64,000 nt of DNA from Aralia elata (GCA_034770075.1 JAVJAP010000026.1:62001-126000), one strand, 5' to 3'. Positions 38,004-49,362 are shown, numbered from the stretch's first letter. Program-made: numbers and translations. The notes: generated by a model not told the origin, from the letters alone.

Positions 38004-38133
38004 TAGGTCTAGAACCAAACCTAACCCAAAACATTATTGTTGATATTACAACTCGATCAGTTGTTGATGGATTTCTTTACTTGATTCTATTTCACAAAAA
38101 ACAAAAGCAAGAGAACAATACGGTTGCTTCCCA
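38004..38133 (+). repeat. Direct repeat pair, copy 2
   Basis: Second copy of the 37112-37237 block. It is followed by a TATATATA tract at 38139-38148 and then less AT-biased sequence to about 38300. No convincing protein-coding frame follows either copy. Confidence 0.7.
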
Positions 38134-38695
38134 CAAAGTATATATATAGGGATCTAGATCGATAAAGAAACAAAAAACAAAGTTGTTTCTGTTTTGTTGT
38201 CATCTACTTGCATGCTCATTTGAACAGTAATGTCTTCTTTCCTTCGGTCAAGAATCAAGAAATTTTTTTGTATGTTAGTGCTTTGCACTGGGATCTGCAG
38301 AAACAAATTATAATTAAATAACACACACATATAGGGACAAAGCAAGGAATTTTGTTTTTGAAGTCAAGATATAACACTGGAGGGTCATGAATATTTAACG
38401 AGGAGGTTTTGAGGACATCGTTCTAGATCCAAATTTTGTGAAGAATTTTATATTTATTGGTTGAAATAAGATTTTTTTTTTGTACGTTGTACATATGCAC
38501 TCTTTATAGTATACAATGTGGAGTAGAAAAATCGTAAAATTTGATATTCATATGATGATAACCAAAAACGAGAAGAACCATAAATTTATAAATTTGTCTA
38601 TATTAATTCAAATTAACTTAAATCAATAAAGATAACTCTTATGTTTGGAATAAAAATACATTCTTTTATTTTTTTGAAAAAACTATCAATATATA

Positions 38696-40020
38696 TGGGA
38701 TGTTGTCGTTTTACACTCCAAAATTAATACCTTACTAACACTCTACTAGCACAAAATTTAGTATAATGACAAGCAAGGATCGATCCCACAGAGAAGTGAA
38801 TTAGTCTTTTATTTATTCTAATATTCCTATTATTTCTATGAATGGGGGTTTTGAGTTTGATTCACTAAGCTAACAAAAGTAATTAAGAATAATCAATGAA
38901 TAAAAAGTTTCAGTTGTTCAGTTCAGTATCACCTTAACACAGTTATGGAAAAGTCAAGTTTAACAATATTTATCCTTCAATGAGATTAATAACCCTAAAT
39001 AACCGCAATTGTTAATTATCCGAAATTCTCCTTATGTGTAAATCAAATGTGACGATCGTCTCAAGAGACCCTAACTATCATATAACCTAGAACTATCAGT
39101 CTAGATTTAATATAACAGCAGCATGAAGAATTAGAGAATTAGGTTATTCCAATCAACAATTACACAATCAGGAATTATTTAACTTGCCTTCTAATAATCT
39201 TAATAGCATCCAAAAGCTTGTCCACAATCAAATACTATCAATTGCTACCTATGATCAGATATAATATCGTTTACTTAATACTATATCTTAATCTAGCAGA
39301 TGATATTAATCAAATCAATTCAATTGGCCAAATCAAATCAAAAGATTAAATAACATATAATCACTTAAAGCAGATTATTAGAATAAACCTCATGCAAAAA
39401 GGAATAAATAAATAAAACCTGATTAAACCATTAATTATGAAAAAGGTTTAACATTCCTTAGAACTGAAAGTTAAAGTTTAGTCTGACATGCCTTCAATCT
39501 CCTCCAATTAGGGTTACAATTGTAGTTGTCCAGATCCCCCTAATACTAATTAAAAACATCTATTTATAATCCTAAGATAATATCCTAAGTCCCTAAGAAT
39601 TAAGAATCCAATCTGAAATAGAAATCTTCAAAAATTACAAAAAGTCAAAGCTGGTCAAACTTGGTCAACTCCTCCATTCTCGCCGGGGCGAGAATTTTTG
39701 TACTGGATTTCTCGTCGGGACAAGAAACTCCAGAGAGGTCTGGGTCGGGGCGAGCTCTGGATCGGCTGGGGCGAAAATGGGCAGAGGCTTTCTCGCCGGG
39801 GCGAGAAGTCCTAGTACAAAGTTCTCGCCGGGGCGAGAACCTCAATTTTTCCAACTTTTCACATTTTTCTCGTTTTAGCTCCGATTTTCCATCTTTTTCC
39901 ACTTTTGACTCTGAATTCTCCTGAAATCAATAAACAACCTAATAAGTGCATATACACAATAAAACATGCAATAAACTAAATATAAAGGAATGAAAATAAA
40001 TGAAAATTATGCACTTATCA
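38696..40020 (-). mobile_element. Solo LTR, Athila-like Ty3/gypsy
   Basis: On the minus strand it begins TGATAAGTGCATAATTTTCA and ends ACGACAACATCCCA. The perfect 5-bp flank ATATA lies at 38691-38695 and 40021-40025. Near its 3' end is CTGTGGGATCGATCCTTG, a phrase common in Athila/Tat-type LTRs. A GC-rich block at 39670-39840 contains four or five copies of TCTCGCCCCGGCGAGA-like palindromes. No coding region adjoins it. The frames at 39645-39924 are the palindrome block, not a gene. Confidence 0.85.
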
Positions 40021-41105
40021 ATATATTTTATTTTTAAATAAATCTTCGGAGACCTTAAGTAAAAATGTCAAAATTTTATAGATTTTAAAAGAATTTTCAA
40101 AATCTCAAGGTAACATGGGACCCCCGAGCCCTATCCTCCCTCTGTCCCTATATATATGAAGAGTGATTCATAGTCAAAGTTGAAAAGGAGTTTTATCCAT
40201 CCAATGAAGATCTCACCAATCATTTTTGTGATCCAAAAGTTAAAATTATTCTCATTCGCATAACTGTTATGCAAATGGTGGACCTTATCTGCATATAGTT
40301 GTGCGAATGAGATATATACCATCCGCACAATTATTGTGCAGATGAAATATAATTTTTGGATTTCCATTTGCATAATAGTTGTGCGAATGGTATATGTAAG
40401 ATCCCGACTTTATGAAATAAAAGTTTATTATTTTCTTTATGATTATTTTTCTAAATAGTAAAATGCTTAATTGTTATAAATGATAGTTAAGGGTATTATA
40501 TGCAAATTATCTGATAAACAGTGTATGTCGGGGAATATTCTTTTTGTCAGAGAATATTATATTCGGTATCGTACGACGGCGCTGAAATTACAATATTGTC
40601 AACGATAATGGGTCCCATTGTCGGATACTGAAAACGACAGTATTTGTCAACAGTATTATCATCTGCAACTGTTGAAATACCCGGTAATAAAAAGAACAGT
40701 AAAACGCGTTATTCCACAGTAGTACGCGGTATTTCACAAGCACACGGTGTTGCACAGTATTTTATATTATTGATTCAATAATTGATAAAGTAGCTATTGC
40801 ACAGTATTTTGATTCAATAATTGTTACAGTAACATCTACATAATACTTTTTCATTATTTTCAGGACATTGTAACTCATATTATTTGATATGATATTTAGT
40901 ATTATTGGCAATGTCTATAAATTCTGTCAAGGAAAAAGGTTATTTAATTGCGCGCCGTTTATACGGAAGGCCCCCTTTTTCCTGGGAATGATCTGGTTGT
41001 CAATATTATAAGTCTATAATATTAACGGTGAATAATTGTTGAAAGTCTAAAATAGTGTTGATTAAAAATACGTGAAGCGTTTGTTGTAAGTTAACTTATT
41101 CTTCT

Positions 41106-41214
41106 GTGGGACCCACACTTTATTCCGTGGGACCCATAACTATTTGATCGGTGGGACCCACAAATTATTTTTGTAGAATAATTTCTTCAGATTTTATTTT
41201 TTCGTGGGACCCAC
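41106..41214 (+). promoter_or_regulatory. Four GTGGGACCCA(C/T) boxes in the upstream part of LTR copy B
   Basis: Boxes lie at 41106-41116, 41127-41137 (last base T), 41151-41161 and 41204-41214. The perfect form is an 11-bp palindrome containing GGNCCCAC, the published class I TCP-factor site. They lie 200-310 bp upstream of the LTR TATA box. Binding is an inference from the motif. Confidence 0.6.
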
Positions 41215-41412
41215 ATGTCATTCAATAGTAATTACCGTCAGTAAATAGTTAATTCAGTTTTTATTTTACCTTAGGGTTAAAAACCTAAGTGAAAGCATAC
41301 TCTAAGAATATACTAGGGCATAAAGTATATTAAAAGAATATGCCAAGGGTATAAGAGTAATAAACCAAGAAAATTTAGGAAAAAGACTAAAATGCCCTCA
41401 CCTTGATTTTCC

Positions 41413-41420
41413 TATAAATA
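41413..41420 (+). promoter_or_regulatory. TATA box of solo LTR copy B
   Basis: TATAAATA in the context conserved in all three copies, followed by a CT-rich leader near 41465-41482. Confidence 0.75.
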
Positions 41421-41689
41421 GAGAGGGTTTGTTTAAAAAATTTTCACACCTTCATTGCTTATACTTTCTCTCTCTCTCTCTAAATTTCTTGAGTTCTCTT
41501 AGTGTGTTAGGCTATTGTGAGTATTTGTGAGAATACTAGTATTATCCGAAGTTAGTAAACTTCATAGAAAGTAACATCCAGTCACTTGTTAACTAAGGTA
41601 GGGAATATATCATTTCTTTCATACTCATATATAATATCATTTGCTTTCATGTTCGTAAGTGATATTATACTCATAAAGGTTGTTATTCA

Positions 41690-42030
41690 TTCTATATTAA
41701 TTTGTGGGGATAACCTGTCCGTGCGGTATGATGCATGTCTGATGAATGTCCTTTTGTATTCATTTCTTATTATTCTGTGGGAATAACCTGTATGTACGAG
41801 TGTCGTACCTGGTGAATACCTTTCTGTATTCATTCCTTATTACTCTGTGGGAATAACCTGTATGTACGAGTGTCGTACCTGGTGAATAACCCTTTGTATT
41901 CATTCCTTATTAATTTGTGGGTATAACATGTCCGTGCAGATTGACGCATGCCTGGTGAATAACTCTTTTGTATTCATTACTTATTAATCTGTTGTGGAAA
42001 TAATCTGTCTACGCGAATTATCGCATGACG
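41690..42030 (+). repeat. Five ~80-bp tandem units in LTR copy B
   Basis: Each unit runs from a TATTCATT(C/A)CTTATTA phrase through GTGGGAATAACCTGT to a small palindromic core (GTACGAGTGTCGTAC in the middle units) and GGTGAATA. Copies A and C carry about four units. Confidence 0.9.
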
Positions 42031-43349
42031 GGTGAAAATCCATTTGTAGTTTCATATATTCTGTTATACTCGTATACCGTATCATTTCTTTTGTACTCTT
42101 TAAGAGATATCTTTTTCTTTCACATTTCTCCATTTATGATAAGAAATCTTTGTTTGTTTCCAAAACCTTATTTTTAAATGGAGAAAACCCCTGAAAATTA
42201 GTAGAATATCCTTAATAGTTTGTGCTTCATCTAATATCTTTTCACTTGAATCTTTCTATTTCATTTTATACGTTATAGTTGAAACATGAAATAATTTCTT
42301 GAATATCATTCTTGAATTTGACTCCACAATTTGGTCATCGTGTTAGCAATTTGGTCAATCTTTGATACTGATTAAATTATAGAGCTTTTCTTATCTTTAA
42401 TCTCACTGTATCATTGTCATCATCCTCATCCTCATACGTAAATTGTGGTGATAGTTCTCTTTGGCCTGTAGTGCAAAGATGAACTGGCGTGACATGATTT
42501 TGACCAAACTGTGTATTGGTATAATCATGACTTTTGGTGTTACAAACAAAGGCGTATGGTGAAAGTCATCTTTGGCCCGTAGTGCAAAGATGAACTGGCG
42601 TTTGGCATGATCATGACCGGTGATGTTACAAATAAATATCTTTGGCACGTAGTGCAAAGAGAGGCTGTTGAATATAAACTGTTGATTTGGATGTTCATAA
42701 ACAGGAATTGTTGATTGGTGTTACAGGGATAAAATATTGGTGGTGATCCTTTAATTTATAGAAGATGGTAGATATTATAATCTACTTGACTCTTCTAATG
42801 GATTGTTTGTTTCGCTGCAATTGTTATTGTTGAACAATTAAAATATCTTTAAATCTCTGATTTAATTCTGTTGAAGACTAAAGATAATTTGTATTCTTCA
42901 TTATCTTAGTCATGATATTTCTTACTGGGCTATTTGTGCTCACCCTTTTTCTTTTTGTTCCATTGTTCTCCTGAGGAAAAGAGAGTGTAGCGGGAACTAG
43001 CCGGGGAATGGAGTGATGGTCCGAGATAATAGAAGTGTTTCAATACCTTACTATTAGTGTGGCAATAAGTGTATTGAGAATTTAAGATGTATTTGTATTG
43101 TGTTGTCGTATTTTGTACAACACTTATTAGTTGTAAATGGGAAAATTCATATTTGTATTTGTATTTTGTGGAATGTTTTTGGCGACTCAAAATGGGTTGT
43201 ATGGACCTATTTTGGGGGCGTCACAGTATATCCCATCCGCACAACTATTGTGCGAACGAGGTAAGTCATAGGTCATTCGATCTATTTTTAAATGGCTAGA
43301 GATGAGTTAGATAATAAGGACTCGTATCCAACTATGGATATAGATCATT

Positions 43350-43384
43350 ATCATATATATGTGTGTGTGTGCGCGCGCGCGCGT
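43350..43384. repeat. Compound (AT)n(GT)n(GC)n tract
   Basis: ATATAT, then GTGTGTGTGTG, then a CGCGCGCGCGCG run, uninterrupted alternating purine-pyrimidine. Confidence 0.95.
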
Positions 43385-43422
43385 GCAGAGCGATCGTAAT
43401 AAAGGTGACTATAGAGTATGTA

Positions 43423-43706
43423 GTAGTTAAGATATAAAAGTCTCACACCGAACAACTAAAATTTGGAGACTCAATATATAACTTAAGTAGCTACTTCAGT
43501 TATTGTCAATTGATTTTGAGTTGAATAATTCAATATGGTATCAGAGTATGCACTATTCATGTGCAGGCCCAACGACCCATATGCTCCACGTTACTCAATT
43601 AAAATACCACACGTGATAGGGCGTGTTATGATATAAAAGTCATACATCGAGCAGAAATGTTACTCCACCCATTACCAAGTATTACTTTTTGAGTTAGAAA
43701 TTTCAA
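43423..43706 (+). mobile_element. TRIM-like short LTR retroelement
   Basis: TATGGTATCAGAGT at 43534 is a good match to the primer-binding site for initiator methionine tRNA. It is preceded by a ~110-bp repeat (from GTTAAGATATAAAAGTC to TTGAGTTGAATAATTCAA). A purine-rich GATAGGGCG precedes a second, diverged repeat at 43624-43706 (TGTTATGATATAAAAGTC to TTGAGTTAGAAATTTCAA). The internal part is under 100 bp with no genes, as in TRIM elements. Confidence 0.55.
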
Positions 43707-44125
43707 TAGTAGTCAACTCATCTCTTATCATTAATTATAAAATTCAACATCCGTGATTTAAAAAATAAAAATAAAACAAAAATTCCTCTGCACATCATGT
43801 GCATAGAAAGGATTTGTAAAAATGCTTAAGCACTCTAAAGATATGTATGTATCTTTTCATACGCACCATAATATAGTGCGTATGGGAATTTTTTAAAACT
43901 ATAATATTGGTACGTACAATTTTTTGTTTTATTAAAATTGCATCTGTCAAAATTTAAGAATAAACGATATAAGATGAGTTTGTTATTATATACTTTATAA
44001 TCACATTTGACTATGAATCACTCATTTATTTTTTATATATATAGCCCTAAAACACAAATGTCTTCAAGGGGTGAGTATATTTTGTGGATCTGGAGAGTCA
44101 AAATTATTTCACTTGTTATGTCTCT

Positions 44126-46818
44126 TGTAAGACCCCGAATTTATGAAATAAAAATTTATTATTTTCTTTATGATTATTTTTCTAAATAGTGAAGTGCTTA
44201 ATTGTTATAAATGATAGTTAAGGGTGTTATATGCAAATTATCTGATAAATAGTATGTCGGGGAATATTCCTTTTGTCGAGAAATATTCTTTCTGTCGGGG
44301 AATATTATATTCGGTACCGTACGACGGCGCCGAAATGGCAATATTGTCAATGATAGTGGGCCCCACAACGGGTTAACTGTCGGATATAGAAAGTGATAGA
44401 AATTGGCGGCAAAACTTTAACCGATAACTGTTAATTAAATACCCGGTGATAAAAAGAACAGTAAAACGCGTTATTCCACAGTAGCACACGGTATTCCACA
44501 GTAGCTCACGATGTTGCACAGTGTTTTATATTATTGATTCAATAATTGATAAAGTAGCAATTGCATAGTATCTTGATTCAATAATTGTTAATTAGCATCT
44601 GCATATTATATTTTACTATTTGTCACGACACTGTAACTTATATCATTTGATAGGATATTTTAGCATTATCGACAATGTCTAGAAATTCTGTCAAGGAAAG
44701 GGGTTATTTAATTGCGCGCCATTTTTATGGAAGGCCCCCTCTTTTCCTGGGAATAATAGGTTTGTCAGTATTGCGAGTATATGCCTATATGTGATATTAA
44801 TACATTTTAACACAATAATACAGAAAAATGAAATTATCTTTTGATAATGGAATTATCTTTTGATAATGGATTAATCTTTTTGAATAAATGGATGGATGAT
44901 ATTAATGGAAGAAAAAATGGATGGATGATATTAATGGAAGAAAAAATGGATGGATGATATTAAAAGAATATGGGGAAAAGACCAAAATGCCCTCACCTTG
45001 ATTTTCCTATAAATAGGGAGAGTTTGCTTAAGAAATTTTCACACCTTCATTGCTTATACTTCCTCCCTCTCTCTAAATTTCTGAAGTTCTCTTAGTGTGC
45101 TAGGCTATTGTGAGTATTTGTGAGAATACTAGTACTATCCGAAGTTAGTAAAATTCATAGAAAGTAACATCCAGTTAACGAAGGTAGGGAATATCATTTC
45201 TTTCATACTCATATATAATATCATTTGCTTTCATGTTCGTAAATAATATTATACTCATAAAAGTTGTTATTCATTCTGTATTAATTTGTGGGGATAACAT
45301 GGCCGTGCGGTATGACGCATGCCTGGTGAATATCCTTTTGTATTCATTACTTATTATTCTATGGGAATAACCTGTAAGTACGAGTGTCGTACCTGGTGAA
45401 TACCCTTCTGTATTCATTCCTTATTAATCTGTGGGTATAACCTGTTCGTGCGGATTGACGCATACTTGGTGAATAACCCGTCGTATTCATTACTTATTAG
45501 TCTGTGGTGGAAATAATCTGTTTACGCGAATTATCGCATGACGGGTGAAAATCCATTTGCAGTTTCATATATTCTGTTATACTCGTATAACGTATCATTT
45601 CTTTTGTACTCTTTAAGGGATATCTTTTTCTTTCACATTTCTCCATTTATGATAAGAAATCTTTGTTTGTTTCCAAAACCTTATTTTTAAATGGAGAAAA
45701 TCCCTGAAAATTAATAGAATATCCTTAATAGTTTGTGCTTCATCTAATATCTTTTCACTTGAATCTTTCTATTTCATTTTATACGTTATAGTTGAAGCAT
45801 GAAATAATTTCTTGAATATCATTCTTGAATTTGACTCCACAATTTAGTTATCGTGTTGGCAATTTGGTCAATCTTTGATACTGATTAAATTATAAAGTTT
45901 TTCTTATCCTTAATCTCACTGTATCATTGTCATCATCCTCATCCTCATACTTAAATTGTGGTGATAGTTCTCTTTGGCCCGTAGTGCAAAGATGAACTGG
46001 CGTGACATGATTTTGACCAAACTATGTATTGGTATAATCATGACTTTTTGTGTTACAAACAAAGGCGTATGGTGAAAGTTCTCTTTGGCCGTAGTGCAAA
46101 GATGAACTGGCGTTTGGCATGATCATGACCGGTGATGTTACAAATAAATATCTTTGGCACGTAGTGCAAAGAGAGGCTGTTGAATATAAACTGTTGATTT
46201 GGATGTTCATAAACAGGAATTGTTGATTGGTGTTACAGGGATAAAATATTGGTGGTGATCCTTTAATTTATAGAAGATGGTAGATATTATAATCTACTTG
46301 ACTCTTCGAATGGATTGTTTGTTCCGCTGCAATTGTTGTTGTTGAACAATTATAATATCTTTAAATCTCTGATTTATTATTGTTGAAGACTAAAGATAAT
46401 TTTTATTCTTCATTATCTTAGTCATGATATTTCTTACTGGGCTATTTAAGCTCACCCTTTTCAGTTTTGTCCCATTGTTCTTCTCAGGAAAGGAAAATGT
46501 AGCTGAGACTAGCCGGGGAGTGGAGTGATGGTCCGAGTTAGTGGTTGTCCTCATCAAGTTATGACATAGTTTAATAATGATTGTACCGAAGACTTAAAAC
46601 ATGTGTTGCCGTCTTTTTACGGCATTGTAATAATTTGGGTTTGGATACTGTGGTACCATACGGTACGATAATTGTATGGAAGTCACAGTATGTGTGTGGT
46701 CGTATTTTGCACGACAAATATTAGTTGTAAATGGGAAAATTCGTATTTGTATTTGTATTTTGTAGAATATTATTGGCGACTCAAAATAGGTTGTGTGGAC
46801 CTATTTTGGGGCGTCACA
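44126..46818 (+). mobile_element. Solo LTR, 2.8-kb family, copy C
   Basis: Begins TGTAAGACCCCGAATTTATG and ends TTTTGGGGCGTCACA; the duplication TCTCT lies at 44121-44125 and 46819-46823. Same order of internal landmarks as copies A and B: TATAAATA at 45008-45015, four ~80-bp units (about 45270-45550), CTTTGG...GTAGTGCAAAGA repeats (45970-46175). It also has three units of the ~29-bp array seen in copy A (about 44886-44968). Confidence 0.92.
45008..45015 (+). promoter_or_regulatory. TATA box of solo LTR copy C
   Basis: TATAAATA in the conserved LTR context, with a CT-rich leader after it. Confidence 0.75.
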
Positions 46819-48599
46819 TCTCTCCATAGCCAGACAAGCTAACTAGCAGATAGCTAGGATTCTATTTCTTATGATCTTTCAACAGCTCACTATGTGTGTG
46901 TTTGTTGTTTTTGTCTATTTAATAATATGAGTATATGCATAATTTATATTGAAATTGTGAGGGTGATATGACAAATATGCATGGACGATTTCTTGGCTTA
47001 CATACATGCCGATCTGTGTCATTATTATAGTGACGAAAATATAACTACGGATGTTTTCATGTGATTCACTATTTTTAACTTTATCAATACTTGATAGTTG
47101 ATACTATATTATTAAGAATGTTAATTATTATGCATGTGATTCACTATCTGTCTATTTTTATCGTCACATGACCAGAAATATAAATAAAAATATTATTATT
47201 ATTTATTTTAGAAACGATAAATTAAAATTATTTTATAAACGACAAATTAAAATTAAAATATTTATTTTAATTTATCTTTTATAAAATATTACCAAATATG
47301 CAGCTCACTATTGTATATATCAGCTCTTTCATGATGAGAAATATAACTAAGAATGTTATCACGCTTCTCTCTTTACGTTTGTACGTCTAATTTTATGGTG
47401 TGACGGGAAATATAATTAAGAATGTTATTCTGCAACAGAATTTAAATGGTTCTATAATTGAGAATAGATTGGGTAATTTATGTTGATCTTTGTTCACAAA
47501 AAAAAAAAAAAAAAAAAAAAAAGTTACCTTTTTAGCTAGGAAACTAATTAACTGTTTATTTTTTCTTGTTTGTAAGATAATAAAACAAGATTGGGTCAGG
47601 GTCCTCAGGGAAAAAAGTAGCTTTGAAATTTATTTATGTGGACTAGAGTAACTTTTTAATTTATTTAGTCAGATGAGATGGAAAGAAAGAAAAACATGAA
47701 GCTTTTGCCCAAAGAAGAAACTGATTAGGAAAGAACAATTGACTGTTCAAGAAAAGAAACAAGAAACAAGGAAACAAAATAACTTTCTTTATCTTTTGCT
47801 TTTTTAATGTATTGTATTCATCTTGATTTAAATTAAAATAATTTAAAAACTTAAGGAAAATTTAATTTATGTAACAAATGCGACATTTCTACAATTAAGC
47901 GTTTATCCCTTTTATTACATGATTTTTCTTATCTCTCTGATCATGTGATGAGAGAGAAGTACTGACGAGAGAGATCTACACACTGTTATATCGATCTAAA
48001 CGTTGTAACAAAAATATTGAATTTATTTAAATTTTAGACCTTTATATTGTTTTTTTAGAAAACTTCAAAATACTCCTTACAAACACATCATAAAAAAAAT
48101 GTAATGGAAAAATATTTTCTTTAACCCTAACCCTTGAAAAGTAAACAGAAAATCAATTTGAAAACCCAATGAAATTGAAAACAAGTACAACCTTAACCAA
48201 CTACTAGTATTTTGTTTGTATTTATGAAAAGTTATTGAATAAGAAATTGGCCTTGCACTTGAGTACAAATGATTAGTTGTAAAGGTCAAACTTGGGCATG
48301 AAATTACACTAAAATGAGAATTTGAAGCAAATTAAGAAATTGCGACCAATTAATTATATAGTATGTCATTAATTTAATAGCTGCCTCATTTATTTATTTA
48401 TTTGGTATAATTTTTTTTGGAGGTATGCGGTTTTGAATTTTGACTCTTACCATTTGTACGTACTTAATTGACCACATCCATAATTCCACTAGAAAAACGA
48501 GGCCAACTACTACTACTACTACTACTACTAAATTTATAGTCTAAACCTCACTTGAGCTATGCAATCAAAAAGTGAAATAAGCAGCCGACTGATAGCACG

Positions 48600-48601
<2 letters not shown>

Positions 48602-48661
<60 letters not shown>
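48602..48661. repeat. (AT)n microsatellite, about 30 units
   Basis: Uninterrupted AT repeat of about 60 bp immediately before a foldback MITE. Confidence 0.95.
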
Positions 48662-48662
<1 letters not shown>

Positions 48663-48663
48663 C

Positions 48664-49049
48664 AAAAGGTATTTTAGATGGACCCAAGAGAAGTCACTTC
48701 TAATATATCATCATTTGATCGTCAACCTAATAATCTAACCGTACGAATGTAATGAGTAGGTAAAAATATGAGGTTATATAAAATTTCGTTTAATTTAAGG
48801 TTATACATTAGCAACTTTGTAATAATAGAACTTACTAAAATCCGTCAAAATATATACTCATATACAAATTATATGCACTATTAATAAAATAATATTTTGA
48901 TGCCTCAAATCAAACCAAATTTTATATAATCTCATATTTTTGCATGCTCATTACATCCGTATAGTAAGATTATTAAGTTGACGATCAAATTATATTGTAT
49001 TAAAAGTGACTTGTGATAACTTATATTTGGTCGATTTAAGATACCTTTT
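48664..49049. mobile_element. Foldback MITE with ~150-bp inverted arms
   Basis: AAAAGGTATTTTAGATGGACC at the left pairs with the complement of AAAAGGTATCTTAAATCGACC at the right. The match continues through TTTGATCGTCAAC, ATGTAATGAG and AAAAATATGAG. No coding capacity. The target duplication is hidden by the AT microsatellite. Confidence 0.75.
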
Positions 49050-49242
49050 ACTCATTATCTTTACTATAAATCTCAGTCGTTCATTTACGGATCAAACAAT
49101 ATAGAGAAATTACAATCCGTAATTTATATATATAGACAAAATAAATTCATTAACACTCAAGTGCCGAACTCATAAGATTTAAGATTTAGAAGAGGGCACT
49201 ATAGAATTACAAATCATCAAGCAAAGAAAAATCTTTAAAATC

Positions 49243-49362
49243 TTTTTTTTTTTTTTTGCTATTTGTTGACACACACACCCTCTTTGCTGCCACCAAGGAT
49301 TGAAACCTCGACCTCATGGAACCCATGAAGTGAGTCATACTATTGGGCCAAAGGCCTTTGGT
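49243..49362 (-). mobile_element. tRNA-derived SINE with 16-bp target duplication
   Basis: On the minus strand: an A-box-like TTTGGCCCAATAGTATG, a B-box-like GAGGTTTCAATCCTTGG, then a poly(A) tail of about 17. The flanks are identical 16-bp copies of AAAATCTTTAAAATCT (49227-49242 and 49363-49378). This is the clearest retroposition footprint in the window. The frame 49300-49497 overlapping it is not a gene. Confidence 0.85.

Larger units (their letters stand above)
30752..38695. other. 8-kb AT-rich intergenic region, no gene recognised
   Basis: Upstream of the 226-aa gene (promoter probably within 30752-31010). The rest holds Stowaway-like elements (listed separately), an (ATT)n run near 31641, a block rich in TCGAGTC/GAACTCGAA words (about 32350-32660), a poly(G) run near 34651, a 29-bp direct repeat (35236-35264 and 35318-35346, AATATCAAAAACGCATGTAA), a (GA)n run (37229-37265) and the repeated blocks at 37112 and 38004. 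Confidence 0.6.
40395..43225 (+). mobile_element. Solo LTR, 2.8-kb family, copy B
   Basis: Begins TGTAAGATCCCGACTTTATG and ends TTTTGGGGGCGTCACA; the duplication GTATA lies at 40390-40394 and 43226-43230. It shares nearly all landmarks with copies A and C: TATAAATA at 41413-41420, five ~80-bp tandem units (41690-42030) and CTTTGG...GTAGTGCAAAGA repeats (about 42458-42662). It differs in one block, about 41010-41335, where the A/C array is replaced by other sequence with four GTGGGACCCA(C/T) boxes. It has its own duplication, so it is not paired with copy C as one element. Confidence 0.93.
40161..44023. mobile_element. Foldback MITE-like element broken by LTR copy B and a TRIM-like element
   Basis: GAGTGATTCATAGTCAAA begins at 40161 and its complement ends at 44023. 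Between them, outside the inserted LTR (40395-43225), are five short palindromic units of the type CATTYGCAYAAYTRTTGTGCG (40251-40390 and 43236-43262). LTR copy B landed inside one of these units. The pairing of the outer ends is clear but short, so the span is an inference. Confidence 0.5.

Noticed and set aside
39645..39924. Overlapping open frames of 85-87 residues on both strands
   Set aside because: They fall entirely within the CpG-rich palindrome block of the Athila-like solo LTR. The Arg/Pro/Ser-rich translations follow from the repeats, not from a gene.
40395..46818. LTR copies B and C as the two ends of one retrotransposon
   Set aside because: Each has its own perfect 5-bp duplication (GTATA and TCTCT), and the 900 bp between them contains no retroelement genes.
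23846..46818. CRISPR-like or bacterial-type repeat-spacer array
   Set aside because: The tandem units are contiguous with no spacers, lie in plant LTRs and sit in a eukaryotic genome context.
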